Shown: positions 1 to 6,160 of the stretch, in pieces | Layout: each line of letters opens with the position of its first letter | Numbering within the stretch: position 1 is the stretch's first letter | Source: an uncultured Prevotella sp. | GTDB lineage: Bacteria > Bacteroidota > Bacteroidia > Bacteroidales > Bacteroidaceae | Length of the DNA: 9,131 nt | Reading direction: 5' to 3' | Assembly (NCBI GenBank): GCA_905211345.1 | Contig: CAJMAO010000064.1 | Span: 1 to 9,131 of the forward strand | Made by a program: the position numbers and the translations under genes | Notes under the pieces: generated by a model | What the model was told of the DNA's origin: nothing | Databases searched by the model: none | Seen by the model: the letters and a program-made list of their open reading frames with translations, nothing else

Positions 1-278
1 CCGCTGCCCTCACAGTAATCACACTCGCGGCCTGCGGCATCCACGCCGTCGCCGCCGCACAAATAGCAGTAGCCGCGGCCCTTGCACGTTACGCAAGTAA
101 ACCAGTTCAATTCGCCTTCATCGTCGCTGTCGTCACCGTCAGAGTCGTCGCCGTAAGAGCCTTCCGTGCCCGGACGCTTGCGGTCATCATCATCGTCATC
201 ATCGCCACAGGCGGTAAACAAGGCCGTGCACGATATTGCCATGCACAGCGAAATCAGGTAAAAACTTAACTTCCTCAT
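1..278 (-). CDS. Partial Asp-rich lipoprotein with CxxCxGxG zinc-finger-like motifs
   Basis: This gene runs off the left edge; the first 92 codons from the ATG at 278 are present. The N-terminus is a lipoprotein signal peptide with lipobox LFTAC (Cys24); Cys17 (AISC) is a less likely alternative. Cys24 is followed by Gly and seven Asp residues, resembling the acidic surface-export signal of Bacteroidetes lipoproteins, so surface exposure is inferred. After a flexible Asp/Gly/Ser linker (about 37-56) comes a Cys cluster: C62xxC65xGxG, C71xxC74xGxG, C86xxC89xGxG, the spacing seen in DnaJ-type zinc-binding domains. No J domain is visible, so it is not DnaJ itself. The same layout occurs in the lipoprotein encoded at 2238-2711, so the two look like paralogues. 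It follows the LysM/barrel gene with a 100-bp AT-rich gap. No TAnnTTTG element was seen in that gap, so it may be co-transcribed. Function unknown; zinc binding is inferred from motif spacing. Confidence 0.8.
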   Translation of the reverse strand, partial: MRKLSFYLISLCMAISCTALFTACGDDDDDDDRKRPGTEGSYGDDSDGDDSDDEGELNWFTCVTCKGRGYCYLCGGDGVDAAGRECDYCEGS

Positions 279-378
279 TGCTTTCAGTTGTTAAATAAAT
301 TATTGGTTCAATACTGTTTATTGATTGTTTAAATATTTATATGTCATGCGTGATTTTGAGGTATACAATATTCCGACA

Positions 379-1254
379 TCAGAAACCAATACCGAGAGAT
401 AAACTGAAGTAGCCGTCCTTGCCGAAATAGCTTTTCTGGCGGTCGTTCATTGGTATGTGGTATGTACCTGTAAGACTTCCTCCCCACAGCTTGAGCCTGA
501 GGCCTAAAGCGAAAGCCATGCCTAACTTGCCGCCGATTTTCATATCATACTCGCCTACATCTTTAATCTTTGTCTTTCCGGTAAGGCCGATATTAAAATC
601 GAAACCGGCAAAGGGAGCGATGCCGAATTCCTTGTCGTCCTTAAAGGTAAAGGCATATCCGGCCTCTATCGGTATGGTAATCAAGTGCATACTGTATTCC
701 ACATCACCGTAATGCATTGAACCTAAATAGCCTATTCTCGCCCCGGCGTAGAAGGCATCGGTGATGTGGTAATTGGCACCCATGGCAGCGTGGAGTGTTA
801 CCGGCGTGCCCTCCAGCACTCCGTCGTCAACGAAGCTGTAACCGAAATCAATACAGACGCTCGTAGTTCTGGCCACACTTTGTGTTGCATCGCTTGTCGC
901 AGCATTCCCTTCCGCCGTCGCCACATACCTTTTCCTGCCGTTTTCGTCGGTCACCTCGGTCACTGTCGGCGCGGCAGTGGCAGGCCGCGCTGTCTGCGCC
1001 GTGTCACTGGCGGCAGTGGCGGCGGGCTTCGCGGGCAACGCAAGCTCCATGCCCACGTAGACAAACTGGGCGGCATCGGGGTTGAGTTTCAAGATGTCTT
1101 CTGTTGTCACTCCGTAGCGCACGGCTATCGACTCAAGCGTCTCGCCGCGCTCCACTACGTGCTTCTGTGCCGTCTGTGCGCCTGCATTGGCGGCACACAG
1201 CATGACAACGGCCGCCGCGGCGGCCAGCCTCTGTCTTAATGTTGATGCTTTCAT
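379..1254 (-). CDS. LysM-domain outer-membrane beta-barrel protein
   Basis: This encodes a 291-residue exported protein. Residues 1-26 form a type I signal peptide (Arg-containing start, Ala-rich core, AGA/Q cleavage region). Residues 32-75 are one LysM domain with the expected pattern: HVVERGETLESIAVRYGV, then LKLNP and a closing V-G-x-x-L-x-L-P. LysM binds N-acetylglucosamine in peptidoglycan. A Thr/Ala/Pro-rich linker (76-130) leads to about 160 residues of alternating polar/hydrophobic strands (133-291) ending in the aromatic SLSLGIGF, typical of small outer-membrane barrels. The architecture suggests a protein anchored in the outer membrane that reaches the cell wall. LysM on the periplasmic N-terminal side fits that topology. 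It starts 12 bp after the stop of the coiled-coil lipoprotein gene, so the two are almost certainly co-transcribed. The domain calls are firm; the precise role is not known. Confidence 0.88.
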   Translation of the reverse strand: MKASTLRQRLAAAAAVVMLCAANAGAQTAQKHVVERGETLESIAVRYGVTTEDILKLNPDAAQFVYVGMELALPAKPAATAASDTAQTARPATAAPTVTEVTDENGRKRYVATAEGNAATSDATQSVARTTSVCIDFGYSFVDDGVLEGTPVTLHAAMGANYHITDAFYAGARIGYLGSMHYGDVEYSMHLITIPIEAGYAFTFKDDKEFGIAPFAGFDFNIGLTGKTKIKDVGEYDMKIGGKLGMAFALGLRLKLWGGSLTGTYHIPMNDRQKSYFGKDGYFSLSLGIGF

Positions 1255-1266
1255 TATGGTATGTTT

Positions 1267-2172
1267 TTAGTTAGTCTGTATTACGAGCACCCTCGACGCG
1301 CCCCAGAACAGCGTGGGGTTGGTTATGCGCAGGGTGTAAGTGCGCTTGGCTGTCTCCGTCAGCGTGTAGGCCGACTGCGGCATATTAGTAAGCACACGGG
1401 GTTTCTTGGCCGTGAATGTAAGCTCCGTTGTGCGGCGTATGTCTATCTTCGTGAATTTTGAGAGGTCTTTCAGACCGTCGCCGATAATCTTGCGCCGCCG
1501 CGCTATTCCTTTCTCTTTGAGCACGGCTTTGGTGGCAATGATTACGTAGCCGTTGTTAATCTCTTGGTCTTGCACGGCCAGAGCCTTGGCCTGCCGCTCG
1601 GTCTTGTCGCCCAGTGAGGCTATGGTGGCATCTTGCTCGGCCATGCGCGAGCGTTGCGAAGCCACTTGGCGGCGCAGCCGCGAGATGTCAACATTGCGCC
1701 GGGCCAGTTCACTCCGCAGCGAGGAAAGCTGCGAGTCTTTATCGGCCAACTGCTCTTTCATGTGGGCTACGAGGCTCTTCATGCTCGAACTGGCCTTCCC
1801 GGCGGCCACCAGCGAGTCCAGCTCGTTAATCTTGGCGTGCTGCCTTTGCAGCACCTGCTCGAACATTTCAAGATTGCGCAGCACGCTCGAACGTGTAGGC
1901 GCAACCTCTTGCCTGCCGTCACCGAAAAGCATACCTTCTGCTGCGGCAATAGAGTCGAAAGCGGCGTTAATGGTGTTTATCACCACGTTCATCTCGTTCA
2001 AGTCGCGCCGTTGGCTCTCGTTCAGTGTCTTGAGCGAGTCGCGCTCGGCCTCAACCTCGGCCATGCGTCCGTCATTGTTGCCGCAGCCTGCGGGCAGGAG
2101 CGCGAGCAACAGCAGCGCAAGTGCTGTCGCCCATGACGGCACACAGGCTCTGCCTGATAATAAATTTCTCAT
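1267..2172 (-). CDS. Coiled-coil lipoprotein, possibly Cbp1-like
   Basis: This encodes a 301-residue lipoprotein. I chose the ATG at 2172 because a signal peptide then begins at residue 1 (hydrophobic core 15-27, lipobox LLPAGC, Cys30). The longer reading frame from 2271 would overlap the preceding gene and bury the signal. Residues about 36-70, 98-121 and 135-205 are heptad-rich, charged coiled coil. Residues 207-301 look globular, with NNGYVIIATK, an FTKID segment, and a C-terminus with NPTLFWGASRVLVIQ. That combination of lipobox, long coiled coil and a conserved ~95-residue tail resembles Bacteroidetes proteins that annotation pipelines call Cbp1-family collagen-binding glycoprotein adhesins; this is from memory, and adhesion is not demonstrated. 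Unlike the first gene of the window, no acidic tract follows Cys30, so it may face the periplasm. It lies 65 bp after the Cys-rich lipoprotein gene and 12 bp before the LysM/barrel gene, which suggests a joint envelope role. Confidence 0.82.
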   Translation of the reverse strand: MRNLLSGRACVPSWATALALLLLALLPAGCGNNDGRMAEVEAERDSLKTLNESQRRDLNEMNVVINTINAAFDSIAAAEGMLFGDGRQEVAPTRSSVLRNLEMFEQVLQRQHAKINELDSLVAAGKASSSMKSLVAHMKEQLADKDSQLSSLRSELARRNVDISRLRRQVASQRSRMAEQDATIASLGDKTERQAKALAVQDQEINNGYVIIATKAVLKEKGIARRRKIIGDGLKDLSKFTKIDIRRTTELTFTAKKPRVLTNMPQSAYTLTETAKRTYTLRITNPTLFWGASRVLVIQTN

Positions 2173-2237
2173 ATTACGAATAATTGTTTTATATTTATTG
2201 TCATGCAAAATCCGTTTACGTAAGCAACCGCCGCCCG

Positions 2238-2711
2238 TCAGATGCGCCCCGTGCCGCTGCATTTGCTGCACAGACCGTTGGTGCAGTTGGGGCAGGCTAC
2301 GTTCTTGCCGGTCAGCGAGTTAAGGTAATACTGCTTGCCGTTGCACGTCCGGCACTTGCCGAGGCCGTAGCACAATGGGCAGCTCTTTCCGCTTGACGAC
2401 GAGCCGGAGGAGCCGCCGTAGGTAGAGCCTGACGAGCTTGTGCCCGTAGACACGCCGCCGTAAGCGGGCACTGTGGCCGGAGCCGACGACCAGTCGGTGG
2501 TGAACGTCGGGGTTGGAACGTTCATAGTGCCATAGCTTCCGCCCGTATACGTAGGAGAACTTACGCCGCTTGAGCCGCCGGAATACATCGACTGACGGCT
2601 GATGTTGCCAAGTCCGGCAGCCATACCCTGCCAGAAACTGCCGCTGCACGACGACAGAGCAGACGCAACGGCGAGGCCGGCCGCAATGGCAAATGCCTTA
2701 ATCTTTTTCAT
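2238..2711 (-). CDS. Ser/Gly-rich lipoprotein with a C-terminal eight-Cys zinc-finger-like domain
   Basis: This encodes a 157-residue protein. Residues 1-22 form a lipoprotein signal peptide with the Cys at 22 (SALSSC). Residues 41-109 are low-complexity Ser, Gly, Thr and Tyr, a likely flexible stalk. The last 47 residues carry eight Cys in four CxxC pairs: C111/C114, C120/C123, C140/C143 and C148/C151. Gly follows several pairs (C-x-x-C-x-G-x-G), the pattern of the DnaJ central zinc domain, where four CxxCxGxG units bind two zinc ions. No J domain, protease or reductase motif is present. The stand-alone Cys module on a lipid anchor could bind zinc or unfolded envelope proteins, but both ideas are inference. 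The partial gene at 1-278 has the same design. A short palindrome (2722-2732, GCACT-C-AGTGC) lies 10 bp before the start. No strong -7 element was found; TAACTGTG further upstream is one mismatch off. Confidence 0.82.
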   Translation of the reverse strand: MKKIKAFAIAAGLAVASALSSCSGSFWQGMAAGLGNISRQSMYSGGSSGVSSPTYTGGSYGTMNVPTPTFTTDWSSAPATVPAYGGVSTGTSSSGSTYGGSSGSSSSGKSCPLCYGLGKCRTCNGKQYYLNSLTGKNVACPNCTNGLCSKCSGTGRI

Positions 2712-2821
2712 AATCGGATATGCACTCAGTGCGTGTCGTGCGCAACATATTATTTGTTTTACATGCTATCATTTCACTTACGGAAAGCTGCATCTAACCC
2801 GTTGATTATCAGCACAGTTAC

Positions 2822-2968
2822 AATATGCCGCCTTTTAGACTGCAAAAGGTGGCCTTTTACAAGGCAAAAGACGGCCTTTCGGCCCGTAAAAGGCCACCTT
2901 TCAGAAACCAACATATCATTAACATAATCACGGCTTCGTGCCTACTTTGGTGCAAAAGACTTGCTTTT
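2822..2968. repeat. Palindromic intergenic repeat element (REP-like)
   Basis: A perfect 16-bp inverted repeat, AAAGGTGGCCTTTTAC at 2845-2860 and its complement at 2886-2901, encloses a second short stem (GGCC-TTTC-GGCC at 2875-2884 region). On the minus strand this inner loop reads GAAA, a GNRA tetraloop closed by GGCC/GGCC, which suggests that the hairpin is meant to form in minus-strand RNA. The core AAAAG...CTTT(T) recurs at 2844, 2866, 2888 and 2954, spacings of 22, 22 and 66 bases, each unit itself being a small palindrome. The element fills the gap between the FGE-fold gene and the Cys-rich lipoprotein gene, so it may serve as a terminator, an RNA-stability stem or a protein-binding array. 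I associate AAAAGGnnnCCTTTT elements with Prevotella intergenic repeats, from memory. Confidence 0.75.
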
Positions 2969-3001
2969 ACACTCAACATGGCGAAAAACAAAGCCCGAAT
3001 C

Positions 3002-4417
3002 TCATTTCCTTGAATAAACAAGGCGCACAGCTATGTAATTAGAGTCGTAAGCGCTTTTCTCCTTGTAATTCGTTCCGGGCAGCTTGCCTGAATCAGGGCT
3101 TTTTTCCCAACTCAGTACGGTGCAATCCGAAGAACCGTCGCTCCAGTTGCCTCCGCATATCGGGCCGTCAACGTTGAACTCATTGGACGACTCGTTCAGG
3201 CATACCTCCTGATAGTTGCCTGACATGTCATACAAGCCCAGCTCGTTAGGCTCCTTGCCCGCTACGCTATGGGCGGAACCGCCGCTGTTGCCGCTATACC
3301 ACGCCACTTCGCCGATATTGTCGCTTCCGCTGTACCTGTAGTCCTTGCTCTTGTTGCCCCCGGCGGCAGCATACTGCCATTCAGCCTTCGTCGGCAGGCG
3401 GAACTGTATGCCCGTCTCCTCACGCAACTTTAAGACAAACGACCTGAATTCCGACAAGATTACACCTCGTTCATGGTCGCAGATGTTGCCAATGTATGTT
3501 GAACCAATCACTACGTCGAGGTCGTGGGGTATCTCTGTCTGCATCATGCTGAAGTCGCCGTCGGGGCCGCCTTCAACCTTTATCATCTTGAAAGTCTTGC
3601 CTCCGAGCGTGTATGTAAGCTGCTCAGTGTGGAACGACTGCACGTCGCCCATATACGTTATGCCGTCAAACAAGGCGTAAGCGCAATAATAATAGTCTGC
3701 GTCGTCAATCAGTCCGTTGACCGTTATGCTGAAACTGCCGTCGGCGTTAGGGGTCGCCGCCACGGTTTTCGCTTCCTGCAAGTTGCTGTCCATACCGTAC
3801 ATGAATCCCACCTGGACATCGCCCTCGGCCCCTTCCACGCTCCCCGACAGCGTAGCCTTGAACATGTCGGTCTCCACGTCGGTATCGGTAGTCACGGTGA
3901 CAGGGCCTACAAAGTCGTAATCATCAGTCTTTATAGGGGCGTAGCCCACAGCGTCGTATCCGTCGTCCCATCTTACCGGCTGCCACGTTCCGGCCATCGT
4001 GTTGGCCGAAATGTTGGCATAAACATCGCCGTCGGCAATCTCGCCGACATACGAATATCCCCCTATCAACGACTTAAAGTCAAAACTGCCCGTGGCATCG
4101 GGTATAAGCACTGTCGTAGCCATCAGCCTGTCTCCGGCAAAACGGTACGCAATGCTTATACCGTTACCCGGCGACTCAAACTGCAATACGTCGGCAGCCG
4201 TTCCCGAAACTTGCCGGAATCCCTGCATGTAAGAACGGATTTCACTTTGCGACGCGCCCCAGTCCTTCGAGGCTTTTTCCAATATATTGCCTACTTCCTC
4301 GGGGTCAATCGGGTTTCCCGTGCCTGCATCGGCATCGTCACTGTCACTGCATGATACAACCGACAAGCACAACACGGCTAAAAGGATATAATATCCATAT
4401 AATATTTTTGCTTTCAT
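3002..4417 (-). CDS. Lipoprotein with Fn3-like and degenerate FGE-sulfatase domains
   Basis: This encodes a 471-residue lipoprotein. The lipobox VVSC (Cys23) is followed by SDSDDAD, an acidic tract of the Bacteroidetes surface-export type. Residues 36-165 are an unrecognised N-terminal region containing KDWGASQSEIRSYM. Residues about 168-265 are Ig/Fn3-like (SGSV...VGFMYG...FSITVNGL...YYYCAYA...SFHTE), a common Bacteroidetes surface module. Residues 274-467 have the C-type-lectin-like formylglycine-generating-enzyme fold: FRLPTKAEWQYAAAGG, then NELGLYDMSGNYQEVC, GGNW and AVRLV. The usual beginning of this domain (the TNAQYxxF region) is missing. The GGNWSDGSSDC motif has Asp where catalytic FGEs have the first active-site Cys, although the second (Cys432) is kept. 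I therefore expect a binding rather than a sulfatase-activating role. The start is 6 bp after the BIG2 gene, a clear two-gene unit. Confidence 0.87.
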   Translation of the reverse strand: MKAKILYGYYILLAVLCLSVVSCSDSDDADAGTGNPIDPEEVGNILEKASKDWGASQSEIRSYMQGFRQVSGTAADVLQFESPGNGISIAYRFAGDRLMATTVLIPDATGSFDFKSLIGGYSYVGEIADGDVYANISANTMAGTWQPVRWDDGYDAVGYAPIKTDDYDFVGPVTVTTDTDVETDMFKATLSGSVEGAEGDVQVGFMYGMDSNLQEAKTVAATPNADGSFSITVNGLIDDADYYYCAYALFDGITYMGDVQSFHTEQLTYTLGGKTFKMIKVEGGPDGDFSMMQTEIPHDLDVVIGSTYIGNICDHERGVILSEFRSFVLKLREETGIQFRLPTKAEWQYAAAGGNKSKDYRYSGSDNIGEVAWYSGNSGGSAHSVAGKEPNELGLYDMSGNYQEVCLNESSNEFNVDGPICGGNWSDGSSDCTVLSWEKSPDSGKLPGTNYKEKSAYDSNYIAVRLVYSRK

Positions 4418-4423
4418 ATTCTT

Positions 4424-5551
4424 CTATTTTAACAAGTTATCCCATGCGTCTTTTGCGAGGTTCAGAAGTATGTCAACCTTTTGCTCGGTATTACGATAGT
4501 CCATACCTTCAGGCGCATCCTTGACAGTCACCTTGCATGATGCAGTCTTACCGTTCTCCGTCGTCACGGTAACAGTGGTCGTACCCTTTTTCAATCCGCG
4601 CACTTTGCCTTCCGCGTCGACGGTGGCAATAGCCTCATCAGCCGTTTTCCACTTATAAGTGGTGACGGCGTTTGTAGGTGTAAGCGTCGGTGTCAGCTTG
4701 AAACGATACCCTACAATAACATCCTGCGTGGCCGGAAGCGACACTGCTTCAGGAGCCGGTACAACGTCAACCGTGCCTGAAGCGGTAAGCCCGCCGTCAG
4801 TGGTTGCCGTTATGCGGGCCGTTCCTTCGCCAATGGCCGTAACCATACCGGTAGAGCTTACGCTTGCCACGCTCTCGTCTGACGACGACCATGTTACGTC
4901 GGCTGACGCTCCAGAAGGGGTGAATTCGCAAGTAAACCGGCCTTTATCACCGACTAGCAACGACATTGTTTCAGGTTCGAGGCTCATTCCCGTAGGCTCT
5001 ATATAGCTAACCCTTACGTTGCAAAAGCATGGCGGGCCGACTACAGGGTCGAGCGTAATCCTCGCGTTGCCTGAAGCTATGGCTGTCACCCTGCCGTTTT
5101 CGTCAACAGTGGCTACACTCTCATTGCTGGACGTCCATGTGGGTGTGCCGTGGCTGTTGCGCCTCACAAACGACAGGCGGTGCGTCTCGCCGGGGTCAAG
5201 CAAGAGGTTTGTCTCGCTGAGAGTGACCGTCTCGCCGATGCATGTTATCCTGAAAGTGGCGTTACCCGTGCCTGCATGATAATTGTTGTCATACGAACCA
5301 AGGTACTCGTAAACGTACGAACAGGTGACGTAAGCCGCACCCTCGAAATAATGGTCGACCATCACTATGGCTCCCACTTCAGACTGGTCAGTGAATTTAA
5401 GTCCTTCGTCACAATGCCAGTTGGCACTTCTGACGTAGCCGGCCGGAGGCTCCAATTCGAGGTATTCCACAGAACCCACCTCGATGCTGTATTGCGCAAA
5501 AGAACTTATCTGCCACAACAACAGCGACAATGTAAACAATAATTTTCTCAT
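4424..5551 (-). CDS. Secreted BIG2 (bacterial Ig-like) repeat protein
   Basis: This encodes a 375-residue exported protein with a type I signal peptide (1-19, cleavage near SSFA/Q). Residues 22-105 are an Ig-like or unknown beta region containing paired Cys. Three BIG2 domains follow at about 107-182, 187-264 and 268-344. Each carries the diagnostic W-[TKS]-[ST]-[SA]-[ND]-E-x-[VI]-A-x-V-[DS]-x-x-G-x-V line and then a G-x-[AT]-x-[IV]-[TV] strand. BIG2 domains build stalks of adhesins and surface assemblies. The last 30 residues form a separate amphipathic tail (DILLNLAKDAWDNLLK), not the C-terminal sorting domain of type IX secretion cargo. No catalytic domain is present. The gene leads the two-gene unit with the FGE-fold lipoprotein. 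A TAACTTTGCA element about 190 bp upstream is the best promoter candidate. A surface or periplasmic scaffold for its lipoprotein partner is the natural inference. Confidence 0.87.
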   Translation of the reverse strand: MRKLLFTLSLLLWQISSFAQYSIEVGSVEYLELEPPAGYVRSANWHCDEGLKFTDQSEVGAIVMVDHYFEGAAYVTCSYVYEYLGSYDNNYHAGTGNATFRITCIGETVTLSETNLLLDPGETHRLSFVRRNSHGTPTWTSSNESVATVDENGRVTAIASGNARITLDPVVGPPCFCNVRVSYIEPTGMSLEPETMSLLVGDKGRFTCEFTPSGASADVTWSSSDESVASVSSTGMVTAIGEGTARITATTDGGLTASGTVDVVPAPEAVSLPATQDVIVGYRFKLTPTLTPTNAVTTYKWKTADEAIATVDAEGKVRGLKKGTTTVTVTTENGKTASCKVTVKDAPEGMDYRNTEQKVDILLNLAKDAWDNLLK

Positions 5552-5740
5552 TTATCAAATAATTTGTTCTTGTAAAAACATCTAAGCGCAAAGTCATCGG
5601 CAACAAGCTAATACAGCTTATCAGCATAAATAAATTCAGATTCTTACTTATATGCCTTAAAAGCACAAGCAGAAAGCATTACATGCTGTCGCCGTTTAGA
5701 TTACATTCAAAGTTGTTTGCAATAATTAAAATTCGACAAG

Positions 5741-5750
5741 TGCAAAGTTA
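5741..5750 (-). promoter_or_regulatory. Candidate promoter (-7 element) for the BIG2/FGE operon
   Basis: On the minus strand this reads TAACTTTGCA, an exact match to the Bacteroidetes -7 consensus TAnnTTTG with the frequent CA extension. No clear TTTG -33 element lies at the right distance. The site overlaps a 6-bp-arm inverted repeat (AAAGTT-AAC-AACTTT, 5744-5758), which could be an operator. It would give a leader of about 185 nt before the ATG at 5551; that leader holds two small stems (AAGCT-AATAC-AGCTT and AGCAT-TAC-ATGCT at 5675-5687). Confidence 0.45.
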
Positions 5751-5789
5751 ACAACTTTAAACTGGCAGGATGGTAACGGCGTATAAGGT

Positions 5790-5828
5790 AAAAATATACG
5801 GATGTGTAATATATTGTTTGTCATCCGT
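5790..5828 (-). terminator. Candidate intrinsic terminator of the HTH gene
   Basis: On the minus strand a 7-bp perfect stem (ACGGATG at 5828-5822 with CATCCGT at 5804-5798, 17-nt loop) is followed by ATATTTTTACC. It lies about 85 bp after the HTH stop and before the next promoter candidate. The stem is short and the loop large, so this is only suggestive. Confidence 0.35.
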
Positions 5829-5858
5829 AATGAGAACAATAGCACTGTAAACCAACGG

Positions 5859-5877
5859 GTTACACCGTGTAACACGG
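5859..5877. repeat. Overlapping palindromes downstream of the HTH gene
   Basis: GTTACAC-C-GTGTAAC (5859-5873) is a perfect 7-bp-arm palindrome, overlapped by CCGTG-TAA-CACGG (5865-5877). The two are mutually exclusive stems. They lie 36 bp past the HTH stop codon and upstream of the BIG2 operon promoter candidate. A protein-binding site or part of a tandem terminator with the 5790-5828 hairpin are both possible; no U-tract follows directly. Confidence 0.4.
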
Positions 5878-5912
5878 AAGGGCGTAACGCATGGGAAAGT
5901 GCCGTAGGCGGG

Positions 5913-6122
5913 TTACCGCCCGGCCATGTCGGCCGAGAGATCCTTGAAGAAGTCGTGGGCAAGTATGCCGGAAATGCGGCGCAGGAGCGCGGTGTCGATA
6001 CTCTCGCGCTTGAATATGTCGTAGACGTTCTGCCGGTTGCAGTACAGCTTGCGGGCGAACCACGCAACGCTGCGCTCTTGCCGGCGCAGTTCTTCCTCTA
6101 TCTTGTTGCCGATATGTATCAT
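5913..6122 (-). CDS. Small helix-turn-helix (XRE-like) DNA-binding protein
   Basis: This encodes a 69-residue protein from the ATG at 6122. Upstream in-frame Met codons (for example 6227) fall inside the inverted repeat and structured region, and give sequence without character, so I reject them. The body is one small all-helical HTH: MIHIGNKIEEELRRQ, then SVAWFARKL (about 18-26) as the first HTH helix, and NRQNVYDIFK (29-38) as the likely recognition helix. ESIDTALLRRISGIL and HDFFKDLS follow. This pattern (IEEELRRQ...WFAR.L.C.R.NVY.IF...SIDT.LL.RIS..L.HDFF.D.S) is a recurrent small Bacteroidales regulator family as I remember it; targets are unknown. No toxin or kinase neighbour is visible. 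The gene stands alone between two promoters. The perfect inverted repeat touching its start codon and the long structured leader suggest autoregulation or RNA-level control. Confidence 0.8.
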   Translation of the reverse strand: MIHIGNKIEEELRRQERSVAWFARKLYCNRQNVYDIFKRESIDTALLRRISGILAHDFFKDLSADMAGR

Positions 6123-6159
6123 GGCGGTTAGTATATAATGATGTAAGAGCCTAACCGCC
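6123..6159 (-). promoter_or_regulatory. Perfect inverted repeat abutting the HTH start codon
   Basis: GGCGGTTAG (6123-6131) and CTAACCGCC (6151-6159) are perfect 9-bp complements separated by 19 bp; the base after the repeat is the A of the HTH ATG. In minus-strand RNA the 3' arm ends at the codon, so the stem would cover the ribosome landing site. In DNA it could be an operator for the HTH protein. The separating 19 bp are AT-rich. Confidence 0.65.
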
Positions 6160-6160
6160 C

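Noticed and set aside
2173..2271. N-terminal extension of the coiled-coil lipoprotein to 2271
   Set aside because: It overlaps the upstream gene by 34 bp and places the signal peptide inside the protein.
2844..2958. CRISPR array
   Set aside because: The repeated cores are short palindromes 22 bases apart, without constant long repeats or unique spacers, and no cas genes are present.
379..5551. Long plus-strand frames opposite the envelope genes
   Set aside because: They are antisense shadows of genes with clear signal peptides and domains; none has a recognisable domain of its own.
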